Positions 18,495-26,880 of a stretch of 64,000 nucleotides of DNA are shown in pieces (within the stretch, counting starts at the first letter, position 1; each line of letters starts with the position of its first letter). The notes below the pieces were generated by a model. That model saw nothing but the letters and a program-made list of their open reading frames with translations. It did not search any database and had not been told where the DNA came from. A program made the translations under genes and the position numbers. The stretch comes from Synechococcus sp. MVIR-18-1 (lineage in GTDB: Bacteria; Cyanobacteriota; Cyanobacteriia; PCC-6307; Cyanobiaceae): the NCBI RefSeq assembly GCF_014279835.1, contig NZ_CP047942.1:2170001-2234000 (forward strand), in the 5' to 3' direction.

Positions 18495-20498
18495 ATGCCT
18501 TCGGCTGCCGATTTTGCCTGGCTGATCCCAGTGCTCCCTCTCGTTGGGGCATTGATCACAGGGCTTGGTCTGATTAGCTTCAATCGCACCATCAACCGGC
18601 TTAAAAAACCCGTTGCCTTGCTGCTGATCAGCTGCATTGGAGCTGCAGCGGTCATTAGCTATGCCGTTCTGTTCGAGCAGTTGGGTGGAGCACCCCCCGC
18701 AGAGCATCTGTTCATTTGGGCGAGTGCTGGAGACTTCAGCCTTCCGATGGGGTACGTCGTCGACCCTCTTGCAGCTGTGATGCTCGCCTTGGTGACAACG
18801 GTGGCGCTGCTGGTGATGATTTATTCCCACGGCTACATGGCCCACGACAAGGGCTATGTGCGCTTCTTCACCTATCTAGCCATCTTCAGCAGCTCCATGT
18901 TGGGGCTCGTGGTGAGCCCCAATCTTCTGGAGATCTATGTGTTCTGGGAGCTGGTGGGGATGGCGTCCTACCTCCTGGTTGGCTTCTGGTACGACCGCGA
19001 AGGCGCCGCTCATGCAGCCCAGAAAGCGTTTGTCGTGAATCGCGTTGGCGATTTCGGACTTCTGCTCGGCATTCTTGGGCTCTATTGGGCCACCGGAAGC
19101 TTTGGATTCCAAGGCATTGCCGATGGATTATCAGCAGCGGTCAGCAGTGGAGTGGTGCCTGGATGGGCAGCGCTCGCTCTCTGCCTGTTCGTGTTTATGG
19201 GGCCAATGGCCAAGTCGGCCCAATTTCCTCTCCATGTTTGGCTGCCTGATGCCATGGAAGGTCCTACACCGATCTCTGCTTTGATCCACGCGGCCACCAT
19301 GGTCGCTGCAGGCGTTTTCCTTGTTGCCAGGCTGGAACCTCTGTATAGCCAGTTCCCGGCTGTGGGCACGTTCATCGCCGTGATTGGAACGATCACTTGC
19401 TTCTTAGGCGCCTCCATTGCTCTGACCCAGATGGATCTCAAAAAGGGGCTTGCTTACAGCACTGTGTCGCAGTTGGGATACATGATGCTGGCCATGGGTT
19501 GCGGCGCTCCCGTTGCTGGCATGTTCCACCTGGTGACCCATGCCTTTTTCAAAGCGATGTTGTTCCTTGGCTCTGGATCTGTGATCCACGCCATGGAGGA
19601 TGTGGTGGGTCACGAACCTGTCCTCGCCCAAGACATGCGACTGATGGGCGGACTTCGCAAAAAGATGCCGATTACGGCCATCACCTTCTTAATCGGTTGT
19701 GTTGCCATTAGTGGCATCCCACCCCTAGCTGGCTTCTGGAGCAAGGACGAGATCCTTGGCCAAGCCTTCAACAGTTTCCCGTTGCTCTGGGCAGTTGGCT
19801 TTGCCACTGCGGGCATGACCGCCTTTTATATGTTCCGCCTCTACTTCCTCACCTTTGAAGGTGAGTTCCGAGGCAATGATTCAGCTCTGCAACAAGAACT
19901 CATGGCTGCCTCCGGCAAGAACGTCGAAGAGGGTCATGATCACCATGCCGCCGGAAGTGTCCATGAGTCGCCGTGGTCGATGACCCTTCCGCTCGCTGTT
20001 CTCGCGGTTCCCTCAGCCCTGATCGGCTTGCTTGGAACACCCTGGAACAGTCGCTTTGCTGGGCTGCTGAATCCCGAAGAGGCAGCGGAAATGGCCGAAC
20101 ATTTCAGCTGGGGAGAATTCCTTCCGCTCGCAGGCGCCTCCGTCGCCATTTCAGTCACCGGCCTAACAGTGGCCGTCCTCGCCTATGCACTGCGCCGCAT
20201 CGACCTTGGCGAACTGGTTGCCGCTCGCTTCCCAACCATCAACGCCTTCTTGGCAAACAAGTGGTACCTAGATGCCATTAACGAGAAATTGTTCGTTCGC
20301 AGCAGCCGCAAGTTGGCCCGTGAAGTCCTGGAAGTGGATGCAAAGGTTGTGGACGGGGTGGTGAATCTCACCGGTCTGCTCACCCTTGGTAGTGGCGAAG
20401 GTCTCAAATACTTCGAGACCGGCAGAGCCCAGTTCTATGCCCTCATTGTGTTTGGTGGAGTGATTGCCTTAGTGGTCCTCTTCGGGGCCCTGGGCTGA
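18495..20498 (+). CDS. ndhF: NAD(P)H-quinone oxidoreductase subunit 5 (NdhF1 type)
   Basis: Large antiporter-like proton-pumping subunit at the distal end of the NDH-1 membrane arm. The 667-residue protein has multiple transmembrane helices and Nqo12/NuoL hallmarks: WELVGMASYLLVGFWYDR, FVVNRVGDFGLLLGI, PLHVWLPDAMEGPTPISALI, YSTVSQLGYMMLAMGCG and HAFFKAMLFLGSGSVIHAM. The C-terminus carries the extra helices and lateral segment typical of NdhF. Pairing with ndhD immediately downstream and the absence of nearby CO2-uptake cupA/chpX genes suggest the respiratory/cyclic NDH-1L form. A TACACT box lies 22 bp before the ATG. Confidence 0.95.
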   Translation: MPSAADFAWLIPVLPLVGALITGLGLISFNRTINRLKKPVALLLISCIGAAAVISYAVLFEQLGGAPPAEHLFIWASAGDFSLPMGYVVDPLAAVMLALVTTVALLVMIYSHGYMAHDKGYVRFFTYLAIFSSSMLGLVVSPNLLEIYVFWELVGMASYLLVGFWYDREGAAHAAQKAFVVNRVGDFGLLLGILGLYWATGSFGFQGIADGLSAAVSSGVVPGWAALALCLFVFMGPMAKSAQFPLHVWLPDAMEGPTPISALIHAATMVAAGVFLVARLEPLYSQFPAVGTFIAVIGTITCFLGASIALTQMDLKKGLAYSTVSQLGYMMLAMGCGAPVAGMFHLVTHAFFKAMLFLGSGSVIHAMEDVVGHEPVLAQDMRLMGGLRKKMPITAITFLIGCVAISGIPPLAGFWSKDEILGQAFNSFPLLWAVGFATAGMTAFYMFRLYFLTFEGEFRGNDSALQQELMAASGKNVEEGHDHHAAGSVHESPWSMTLPLAVLAVPSALIGLLGTPWNSRFAGLLNPEEAAEMAEHFSWGEFLPLAGASVAISVTGLTVAVLAYALRRIDLGELVAARFPTINAFLANKWYLDAINEKLFVRSSRKLAREVLEVDAKVVDGVVNLTGLLTLGSGEGLKYFETGRAQFYALIVFGGVIALVVLFGALG

Positions 20499-20614
20499 GC
20501 GATCTTCGAATTCCGAGCCTTCAGGGGTGAGGGTTATGTGTGTCAACGCCTATCGAGTGGATGCGCGTTCGCCCAAGATTTCTACACTCCGAGCAGTGGT
20601 GAAAGACCTGTCCC

Positions 20615-22291
20615 GTGCTCGAGTTTGCCGTTAGTGCACCGTTTGATCCGGCATTCGACATCTCAAGCGGTATCGTTCCGGCCACGTTCCCCTGGTTGAG
20701 CCTTTCGATCCTGTTCCCCATCGTTGGGGCCTTCATCGTTCCATTCGTGCCAGACGAGGGTGATGGCAAACAAGTGCGCTGGTTTGCGCTCGGTATTGCC
20801 CTCACCACCTTCCTCATCACTGCTGCGGCCTATCTCACGGGATATGACCCCAGTTACAGCGGACTCCAACTGTCGGAACGGGTGAGCTGGCTGCCCAATC
20901 TTGGGCTCACATGGGCTGTCGGGGCTGATGGCCTCTCGATGCCGCTGATCCTGCTCACAAGCTTCATCACAGCCTTGGCGGTTCTGGCCGCCTGGCCTGT
21001 GACCTTTAAACCCAAGCTGTTCTTCTTCTTGATCCTGGCGATGGATGGCGGCCAAATTGCCGTCTTCGCTGTCCAAGACATGCTGCTTTTCTTCCTCGCC
21101 TGGGAACTAGAGCTGCTTCCGGTTTATCTCTTATTGGCCATCTGGGGCGGAAAGAAACGTCAATACGCGGCTACAAAGTTCATTCTCTACACAGCTGGCA
21201 GCTCACTGTTCATCCTCTTGGCGGCCCTGGCCATGGGCTTTTTTGGCGGTGGAGTGCCCAATTTTGAATACAGCGTTTTAGCCCAAAAGGGATTCAGCAC
21301 TGGATTTGAGCTGCTCTGTTACGCGGGGTTGTTGATTGCATTCGGGGTGAAATTACCGATTGTTCCCCTCCACACCTGGCTTCCTGATGCCCATGGGGAG
21401 GCCACCGCACCAGTACACATGTTGCTGGCAGGCATTTTGCTCAAAATGGGTGGCTATGCATTGATGCGCTTTAACGCCGAAATCCTGCCCGGAGCACATG
21501 CCCAATTCGCACCCCTTCTGGTGGTGCTGGGAGTCGTAAACATCATTTACGCAGCGCTCACATCCTTCGCGCAACGCAACCTCAAACGCAAGATCGCTTA
21601 TAGCTCCATCAGCCATATGGGCTTCGTGCTGATTGGCATTGGCAGCTTCAGCGAGTTAGGGACGAGTGGCGCCATGCTTCAGATGATCAGTCATGGACTG
21701 ATCGGAGCCAGTCTGTTCTTTCTTGTGGGTGCCACCTACGACCGTACCCACACCCTCCAGCTGGATGAAATGGGTGGCATTGGCCAAAAAATGCGCATCA
21801 TGTTTGCCCTCTGGACTGTTTGCTGCCTCGCCTCCCTCGCCCTGCCTGGCATGAGCGGATTCGTCAGCGAGCTGATGGTGTTCACAGGCTTTGCCACCGA
21901 TGAGGCTTACACCCTCAGCTTCCGCATCGTGATTGATGGGTTAGCTGCCATCGGGGTGATCCTGACTCCGATCTACCTGCTGTCGATGTTGAGAGAGATC
22001 TTTTTCGGGAAAGAAAACAGTGAACTGGTGTCTCACTCCAATCTTGTGGATGCTGAGCCCAGGGAGGTCTACATCATTGGTTGCCTGCTCGTTCCAATCA
22101 TTGGGATCGGGCTCTATCCAAAACTGATGACTGACAGCTACAGCAATACGATCTCAGCTCTTGTGAAGCGGGACGTCGATGCGATGGAAAGGATCAAACG
22201 ACCAACAGCACCTTTAATCCGCAGCACTTCCCTTGTGCCAGCGCTGTTCTCAGCACCAAAACTGACAGAGGCCACCCAGCCCATCTCGTAA
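20615..22291 (+). CDS. ndhD: NAD(P)H-quinone oxidoreductase subunit 4 (NdhD1 type)
   Basis: Antiporter-like proton-pumping subunit of the NDH-1 membrane arm. The 558-residue protein shows about 14 helices with MrpD/NuoM hallmarks: [74 protein letters not shown] and [19 protein letters not shown]. Start is GTG at 20615. It is 116 bp after ndhF, and a TACACT box at 20583-20588 resembles the one ahead of ndhF, so it may have its own promoter. A terminator-like hairpin follows its stop. Confidence 0.95.
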   Translation: MLEFAVSAPFDPAFDISSGIVPATFPWLSLSILFPIVGAFIVPFVPDEGDGKQVRWFALGIALTTFLITAAAYLTGYDPSYSGLQLSERVSWLPNLGLTWAVGADGLSMPLILLTSFITALAVLAAWPVTFKPKLFFFLILAMDGGQIAVFAVQDMLLFFLAWELELLPVYLLLAIWGGKKRQYAATKFILYTAGSSLFILLAALAMGFFGGGVPNFEYSVLAQKGFSTGFELLCYAGLLIAFGVKLPIVPLHTWLPDAHGEATAPVHMLLAGILLKMGGYALMRFNAEILPGAHAQFAPLLVVLGVVNIIYAALTSFAQRNLKRKIAYSSISHMGFVLIGIGSFSELGTSGAMLQMISHGLIGASLFFLVGATYDRTHTLQLDEMGGIGQKMRIMFALWTVCCLASLALPGMSGFVSELMVFTGFATDEAYTLSFRIVIDGLAAIGVILTPIYLLSMLREIFFGKENSELVSHSNLVDAEPREVYIIGCLLVPIIGIGLYPKLMTDSYSNTISALVKRDVDAMERIKRPTAPLIRSTSLVPALFSAPKLTEATQPIS

Positions 22292-22316
22292 AGATCTTCG
22301 TCCTTTCTCTGCGAAT

Positions 22317-22349
22317 GCGATTCAGAGCCTGAATCGCTCCTTAATTTTC
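22317..22349 (+). terminator. Terminator-like hairpin after ndhD
   Basis: GCGATTCA (22317-22324) pairs perfectly with TGAATCGC (22330-22337) over a 5-nt loop, followed by the T-rich stretch TCCTTAATTTTC. It begins 25 bp after the ndhD stop and would end the ndhF-ndhD transcription unit before the LapA-like gene. Confidence 0.55.
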
Positions 22350-22376
22350 AGACGCTTGTCGCACACTCTGTTCGCC

Positions 22377-22766
22377 ATGCGTCAGATCAATTTCAGTCTG
22401 ATTTTCATCTTCGGACTCGGCACGGTGTTTTTCACGTTGGAAAACACCAACCCCACCACGGTCAACGTTTTGCCGTGGATGCACTACACCTTGCCTCTGG
22501 CCGCCCTGCTGCTGCTATCGGCGGGCATCGGAGCTGCTGCTGCCTGGCTTTTTGCAAGCTGGAGCGGAATGCTCAACACGGTGGAACGCTTAGGCAAAGC
22601 CACTGACTTCGAAGCCCAGCAGGTTCGCATTCAAGAGCTGGAAACCGACCTCGATCGCTACCGCTCAACGGTGCAGACCCAATTAGGGCTCCTGCCCTCA
22701 GCCAACGCTGAATCGACCTCAAGCTCAACGGTGAATCCGACCGTCGACATCGATTCCCAGTCCTAA
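22377..22766 (+). CDS. LapA-like (DUF1049) small membrane protein
   Basis: Small two-helix membrane protein resembling LapA/DUF1049 proteins, which take part in envelope or lipopolysaccharide assembly in enterobacteria; the role in cyanobacteria is unknown. From ATG 22377 it begins MRQINFSLIFIFGLGTVFFT, the first helix, then the family motif LENTNPTTVNVLPW, a second helix (LAALLLLSAGIGAAAAWLFA) and a C-terminal coiled-coil-like region (EAQQVRIQELETDLDRYRST) ending in a Ser/Thr-rich tail. About 129 residues. The scpA gene follows within 60 bp. Confidence 0.75.
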   Translation: MRQINFSLIFIFGLGTVFFTLENTNPTTVNVLPWMHYTLPLAALLLLSAGIGAAAAWLFASWSGMLNTVERLGKATDFEAQQVRIQELETDLDRYRSTVQTQLGLLPSANAESTSSSTVNPTVDIDSQS

Positions 22767-22823
22767 AGGGGACTGGCATCCACGGGATTGGACCGATACC
22801 TTTCGATCAGATTGAGGTTGTTT

Positions 22824-23726
22824 GTGTCTGATGCCGGCCTGACCTCGAAAGCTGATGCCGGCGCCCGTCTCGCGATCCGTCTTCTTCAGGACGCCGCCCA
22901 AAGCGGCACTCTCGATCCATGGGATGTGGACGTTATTTCGGTCGTAGACGGATTCTTAGATCAACTCAGACAACGCATCGAAGTTCCTAGACGCGTTGCC
23001 GCTCAGCTGGGCCAACAGGGAGGCAGCTACGAGCGTGATTTAGCCGAGAGCAGCGAAGCCTTTCTCGCTGCTTCCGTGTTGGTGGGGCTTAAAGCAGAAG
23101 TGCTTGAAGCCAGCACTCTCCCTCCAGAACCAATGCTGGAAGACGCCTTCGACGCTGACTTGATGGAGCAGGGTTGGCTGGATCCCCGCTTCAATTTGCC
23201 CAGACACCCTGAACGCCACCTTCTAAGGCGTCCTGTTGCTCCACCTCCCCTAAGGCGGCCCGTCACCCTTGGGGAACTGATCGAACAGTTGGAGACCATT
23301 GCCGAGCAATTAGAGACAGACGAACTAGACATGCGCCGGCGGCAGCGGCAAAAGCGCTTCAGCAATCGCGAGGCGATCGCCCAAGTAGCGGCGTTGGCTC
23401 ACCGAGAAAAACTCCCTGAAACCACCGCAGCCTTAGGAATTTTCTTGAAAGGATGGGAGCAGGCCTTGCACTGGATTGATTTCGAGTTTCTTGTCAGCCG
23501 CTGGGCAGAGGCGGCTGAACCTGACCTGGACACCGACCGCGTCGGGGTGTTTTGGGCCCTTTTATTTCTGTCCTCTCAGAGTCAGGTGGAACTAGAGCAA
23601 GTGGGCTCGCTGCATGCACCCATTCGTTTAAAACGACTGCTCGTTGCCGGTGAAATCACTCAGTTGCCGATCAAAAGTCTGGAAGTGCCAGATATCACGC
23701 CGACCTTGCCCGCGATTGCCGCTTAA
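22824..23726 (+). CDS. scpA: Segregation and condensation protein A
   Basis: Kleisin that bridges SMC heads in the chromosome-condensing SMC-ScpAB complex. The N-terminal kleisin signature is ARLAIRLLQDAAQ then LDPWDVDVISVVDGFLDQLR; the middle has AAQLGQQGGSYERDLAESSEAFLAAS; the C-terminal winged helix includes FWALLFLSSQSQVELEQ. The GTG at 22824 (VSDAGLTSKADAG) is preferred because it starts just ahead of the conserved helix; a TTG at 22788 would add 12 residues. scpB and smc are not in this window. Confidence 0.85.
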   Translation: MSDAGLTSKADAGARLAIRLLQDAAQSGTLDPWDVDVISVVDGFLDQLRQRIEVPRRVAAQLGQQGGSYERDLAESSEAFLAASVLVGLKAEVLEASTLPPEPMLEDAFDADLMEQGWLDPRFNLPRHPERHLLRRPVAPPPLRRPVTLGELIEQLETIAEQLETDELDMRRRQRQKRFSNREAIAQVAALAHREKLPETTAALGIFLKGWEQALHWIDFEFLVSRWAEAAEPDLDTDRVGVFWALLFLSSQSQVELEQVGSLHAPIRLKRLLVAGEITQLPIKSLEVPDITPTLPAIAA

Positions 23727-23771
23727 TCACCCTCGTATGTTGAGGAATACGTTTTCAAGCTTGGTACGTCA

Positions 23772-24947
23772 ATGAAGGCCATGATCCTGGCCGCAGGCAA
23801 GGGAACCCGGGTACAGCCGATCACGCATGTGATCCCGAAACCGATGATTCCGATCCTGCAGAAACCGGTGATGGAGTTCCTGCTGGAGCTCCTCAAAGAA
23901 CATGGTTTCACTGAGGTCATGGTCAACGTGTCTCACTTGGCCGAGGAAATAGAGAATTATTTCCGCGATGGCCAGCGCTTCGGGGTTGAAATCGCCTACA
24001 GCTTCGAAGGCAGTATTCAAGATGGTGAACTGATCGGAGACGCCCTGGGGTCTGCGGGAGGCCTCAAAAAAATCCAAGATTTTCAGACCTTTTTTGACGA
24101 CACCTTTGTGGTGTTATGTGGCGACGCTCTGATCGACCTCGACCTCACCGAGGCCGTTAGGCGTCATCGTGCCAAAGGGGCTCTTGCCAGTCTTGTCACC
24201 AAAACGGTCCCCAAGGATCAGGTGAGCAGTTATGGCGTGGTAGTAAGTGATGACGACGGCAAAATCCAAGCTTTCCAAGAGAAGCCAAATGTTGAAGAAG
24301 CTTTAAGCGACACGATTAACACCGGTATCTATCTGTTCGAACCTGAGATTTTTGAGCACATTCCCTCAGGGACATCCTTCGACATCGGAGCTGATCTATT
24401 CCCCGCTTTAGTGAAGCAAGGGGCTCCTTTTTATGCGCTGCCCATGGATTTTGAATGGGTCGACATTGGCAAAGTGCCTGATTACTGGCAAGCCATTCGC
24501 AGCGTTCTCCAAGGAGACGTTCGCCAAGTTGGCGTCCCTGGGAAAGAGGTCAAGCCTGGGGTCTTTACGGGCCTAAACGTGGCGGCCAACTGGGACAAAA
24601 TCAACGTTGAAGGCCCGATCTACGTGGGAGGAATGACCAAAATTGAGGATGGTGCCTCATTGATCGGTCCCACGATGATTGGACCAAGTTGCTACATCTG
24701 CGAAGGCGCAACAATCGACAACTCGATCATTTTTGATTACTCCAGGATCGGGGCAGGCGTGCAATTAGTCGAGAAACTTGTGTTTGGCCGCTATTGCGTT
24801 GACAAAGAAGGCGATCACATTGATCTCCAAGAAGCGGCACTTGATTGGTTGATCACGGATGCACGTCGCCAGGACTTGGTGGAGCCTTCTCCTCAACAGA
24901 AAGCTATGGCAGAACTGCTAGGCACCGATCTCACCCAGGCAAGCTGA
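23772..24947 (+). CDS. NDP-sugar pyrophosphorylase (mannose-1-P guanylyltransferase-like)
   Basis: Nucleotidyltransferase that makes an NDP-sugar from a sugar-1-phosphate and NTP. The N-terminal signature is ILAAGKGTRVQPITHVIPKP; VLCGDALIDLDL holds the metal-binding Asp; AFQEKP and INTGIYLFEPE are further catalytic-domain motifs. The C-terminal part (from about residue 255) has left-handed beta-helix character (VEGPIYVGGMTKIEDGASLI, GPTMIGPSCYICEGATIDNS). Cyanobacterial homologues are usually called mannose-1-phosphate guanylyltransferase; the sugar cannot be read from sequence. Its 3' end overlaps the convergent metF by 17 bp. Confidence 0.85.
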   Translation: MKAMILAAGKGTRVQPITHVIPKPMIPILQKPVMEFLLELLKEHGFTEVMVNVSHLAEEIENYFRDGQRFGVEIAYSFEGSIQDGELIGDALGSAGGLKKIQDFQTFFDDTFVVLCGDALIDLDLTEAVRRHRAKGALASLVTKTVPKDQVSSYGVVVSDDDGKIQAFQEKPNVEEALSDTINTGIYLFEPEIFEHIPSGTSFDIGADLFPALVKQGAPFYALPMDFEWVDIGKVPDYWQAIRSVLQGDVRQVGVPGKEVKPGVFTGLNVAANWDKINVEGPIYVGGMTKIEDGASLIGPTMIGPSCYICEGATIDNSIIFDYSRIGAGVQLVEKLVFGRYCVDKEGDHIDLQEAALDWLITDARRQDLVEPSPQQKAMAELLGTDLTQAS

Positions 24948-25821
24948 CGCCAGCTTGTTTCAAAATCGCTGGGATGCGTTCCTCTGCCTTGATGGCCATT
25001 AAATGAACGCCTTGAGCCACTCCTAGGTATTGCTGAACCTGCTCAGCGGCAATTTGGATTCCCTCTGCCGCAGGGTCTGCTGCGGCCTTTAATCGGGCGA
25101 TCAGGTTCTCGGGAATGCAAGCACCAGGAACCATCCGATTGATGAAACTTGCATTGCGCGCCGACTTCAGCAAGAACACACCAGCGAGGACTGGAAGCTG
25201 CATGGGTTCGGCTATCTCACGGCAAAACCGCTCCAAAACCGCAGCATCCATCACCATCTGCGTCTGAATAAAACGTGCTCCTGCAGCTTTTTTTCGCTGC
25301 ATGCGTCGTACCAAGCCCGACCAGCTCGCACACTGGGGATCAGCAGCCGCTCCAGCGAAGATGTCGGTCGCGCCATCGGCAAGCTGACCCTTCACCGGAT
25401 CATCGCCCCGATTGAAGCTCGTGACCTGCTGTAGCAATCGCACGGATTCCAGTTCATTCACAGGACGTGCTTTGGGCTGATCACCAGCACGAACAGGGTC
25501 ACCTGTGAGGCAAAGAAGATTGCGAATCCCCAAAGCATGGGCACCCAAGAGATCAGCTTGAATCGCTATGCGATTGCGATCGCGACAGGCCATCTGCAGT
25601 ACGGGCTCGATGCCCTCGTCCAACAGGAGGCGAGCCAGCGCAAGACTGCTCATCCGCATGACCGCTCGACTGCCATCCGTGACATTGACGGCATGGACAT
25701 GACCTTTTAAGACCCTTGCCATCTCGAGAGCATGGGATGGGTCTCCACCCCGTGGAGGCATCACTTCAGCCGTAATGGTGACGGTCCCAGCCTCGAGGCT
25801 GCTTTGCAGCGCTGAACTCAA
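24931..25821 (-). CDS. metF: Methylenetetrahydrofolate reductase
   Basis: Flavoenzyme reducing 5,10-methylene-THF to 5-methyl-THF for methionine synthesis. The TIM-barrel protein (296 residues) shows ITAEVMPPRGGDP at the N-terminus, HAVNVTDGSRAVMRMSS, LQMACRDRNRIAIQADLLGA, LCLTGDP and FIQTQMVMDAAVLERF. Length is normal for bacterial MetF. It is divergent from pedR with 108 bp between starts; that gap holds a dyad that could be an operator. Confidence 0.9.
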   Translation of the reverse strand: MSSALQSSLEAGTVTITAEVMPPRGGDPSHALEMARVLKGHVHAVNVTDGSRAVMRMSSLALARLLLDEGIEPVLQMACRDRNRIAIQADLLGAHALGIRNLLCLTGDPVRAGDQPKARPVNELESVRLLQQVTSFNRGDDPVKGQLADGATDIFAGAAADPQCASWSGLVRRMQRKKAAGARFIQTQMVMDAAVLERFCREIAEPMQLPVLAGVFLLKSARNASFINRMVPGACIPENLIARLKAAADPAAEGIQIAAEQVQQYLGVAQGVHLMAIKAEERIPAILKQAGVSLPG

Positions 25822-25846
25822 ATGAACGATCGCTACTACAGAACAC

Positions 25847-25869
25847 TATGGAAGATCAGGTTCTCCATA
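25847..25869. promoter_or_regulatory. Dyad in the metF-pedR divergent intergenic region
   Basis: TATGGA (25847-25852) and TCCATA (25864-25869) form an inverted repeat that extends inward by GA/TC with one bulged A. It lies in the 108-bp region between the metF and pedR starts, a place where a regulator of one or both genes could bind. No experimental or family support is available. Confidence 0.25.
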
Positions 25870-25929
25870 CCTGCTTAAGATGCAAACCATGGTCCAAGAA
25901 GAATGGCCATCGGCTAGGAGCCCTGTTCA

Positions 25930-26181
25930 ATGACTGTTTCCCTCTCCAGCCGCGAAATCGAGATCATCGAACTGGTGGCCGAAGGGCTGACCAATCAAGA
26001 GATCGCTGAACGACTAACGATCAGCAAGCGCACGGTCGACAACCACGTCAGCAACGTGTTCACGAAAACCGGCTCAAAGAATCGAGTGGCCCTGTTGAAC
26101 TGGGCGATGGATCACGGGAAAATTTGTCGAGACGGCTTTAATTGCTGTGTCCTTCCCCCTGATTCCTCCGACGAGACCTAA
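25930..26181 (+). CDS. pedR: Small LuxR-type regulator, PedR-like
   Basis: An 83-residue protein consisting of a LuxR/NarL helix-turn-helix and a short Cys-bearing tail, with no receiver domain. The HTH reads LSSREIEIIELVAEGLTNQE, then AERLTISKRTVDNHVSNVF. The tail WAMDHGKICRDGFNCC carries three Cys. Synechocystis PedR has this architecture and senses photosynthetic electron flow through thioredoxin-dependent disulfide formation at a C-terminal Cys; a similar mechanism here is inference. ATG 25930 gives the family length. Its 3' end overlaps a small minus-strand ORF. Confidence 0.8.
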   Translation: MTVSLSSREIEIIELVAEGLTNQEIAERLTISKRTVDNHVSNVFTKTGSKNRVALLNWAMDHGKICRDGFNCCVLPPDSSDET

Positions 26182-26323
26182 CCGGAAGAGGTTGAGGGAT
26201 GGGGATGTCTGTAAGCGAGCAGCTCGCCAAAGAAAGGCCAAATAAGCTGGCGTAAGCGAGACAGGCTTCTCGATCTAAGCCTGTGAAACGCAGGATGCCA
26301 TCAGAGTCGTAAAGACCAAGCAT
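26138..26323 (-). CDS. Small conserved-looking protein of unknown function
   Basis: I do not recognise a function. From ATG 26323, preceded by a good ribosome site (GAGGGAA, 5 bp spacing), it encodes 61 residues beginning MLGLYDSDGILRFTGLDREA, then CLAYASLFGLSLASCSL and a basic tail. The folded-looking first 40 residues argue for a real gene. An alternative in-frame ATG at 26344 has its own GGAG, which lies inside a strong hairpin. The last 44 bp overlap the 3' end of pedR on the opposite strand. It lies downstream of the CYTH gene on the same strand. Confidence 0.55.
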   Translation of the reverse strand: MLGLYDSDGILRFTGLDREACLAYASLFGLSLASCSLTDIPIPQPLPVRSRRRNQGEGHSN

Positions 26324-26345
26324 GCCGTTTCCCTCGCGAGCCATG

Positions 26346-26387
26346 CTCCAAACCTAAAGGAAATCGAAAGAATTTTTAGGTTTGGAG
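26346..26387 (-). promoter_or_regulatory. Perfect 13-bp hairpin between the CYTH gene and a small ORF
   Basis: CTCCAAACCTAAA at 26346-26358 is fully complementary to TTTAGGTTTGGAG at 26375-26387, with a 16-nt loop. On the minus strand the first arm covers the CYTH stop codon (26378-26376) and the second arm ends one base before the ATG at 26344, burying the GGAG ahead of it. There is no T-run after the second arm, so it does not look like an intrinsic terminator; an mRNA processing, stabilising or translation-gating role is inferred. Confidence 0.5.
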
Positions 26388-26879
26388 GCGATATTGGTCA
26401 ATCCAATCCTTGGGCCACATGGAAAGTGGTTGACAGGCGAGTGCTGCATTGCTCCAGCGCTGATCCCCTGTAATTTCAACGCCACACCAGTCGGGGATGG
26501 TCAAGGGGCTATCCGGGGTCTCGAGCTCAACCTCAGCCAGGATTAAGGGTGAATTACTTCCTTCAAAGCAATCAACGACCCAGTCGCCGCCTTCCTGTTG
26601 AAGGCAGTAGCGCGTTTTAACCACGCGATGGGGCGTCAGTGCCCAAAGCTCCTCCGCATCCCTCTCCGGAATGTCGTATTCGAATTCATGGCGAGCAATC
26701 CCGGCGGCAGGAGCCTTCAACGTCAGCCATGCCCTGCCATCTGCGCGCAAGCGCATGCGAACAGTGAATCCATCGGGCGAGGCGGACAAATATCCCTGTC
26801 GTAGCGCTTGCGGGGGTCCCGCCAGAAGACGCCAACCGGAATTTGCAACCAGGAAGCGCCGTTCAATCTCCAATGCCAT
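26376..26879 (-). CDS. CYTH-domain protein (triphosphate tunnel metalloenzyme family)
   Basis: Belongs to the CYTH/triphosphate tunnel metalloenzyme family, whose bacterial members often hydrolyse tripolyphosphate or related triphosphates with a divalent metal. From ATG 26879 the 167-residue protein starts MALEIERRFLV, the ExEx(K/R) signature with Arg in the last place, and continues with RQGYLS, VRMRLR, WLTLKAP, RHEFEYDIP, KTRYCL, WVVDCFEG and LAEVELETP, alternating charged strands lining the tunnel. It begins 1 bp after the nadK stop, so it is probably co-translated. Actual substrate unknown. Confidence 0.83.
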   Translation of the reverse strand: MALEIERRFLVANSGWRLLAGPPQALRQGYLSASPDGFTVRMRLRADGRAWLTLKAPAAGIARHEFEYDIPERDAEELWALTPHRVVKTRYCLQQEGGDWVVDCFEGSNSPLILAEVELETPDSPLTIPDWCGVEITGDQRWSNAALACQPLSMWPKDWIDQYRLQT

Positions 26880-26880
26880 C

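Noticed and set aside
25272-25300. T-run flanked by GCAGC/GCTGC resembling a terminator
   Set aside because: It lies inside metF, the T-run is in the loop and not after the stem, and the stem is only 5 bp.
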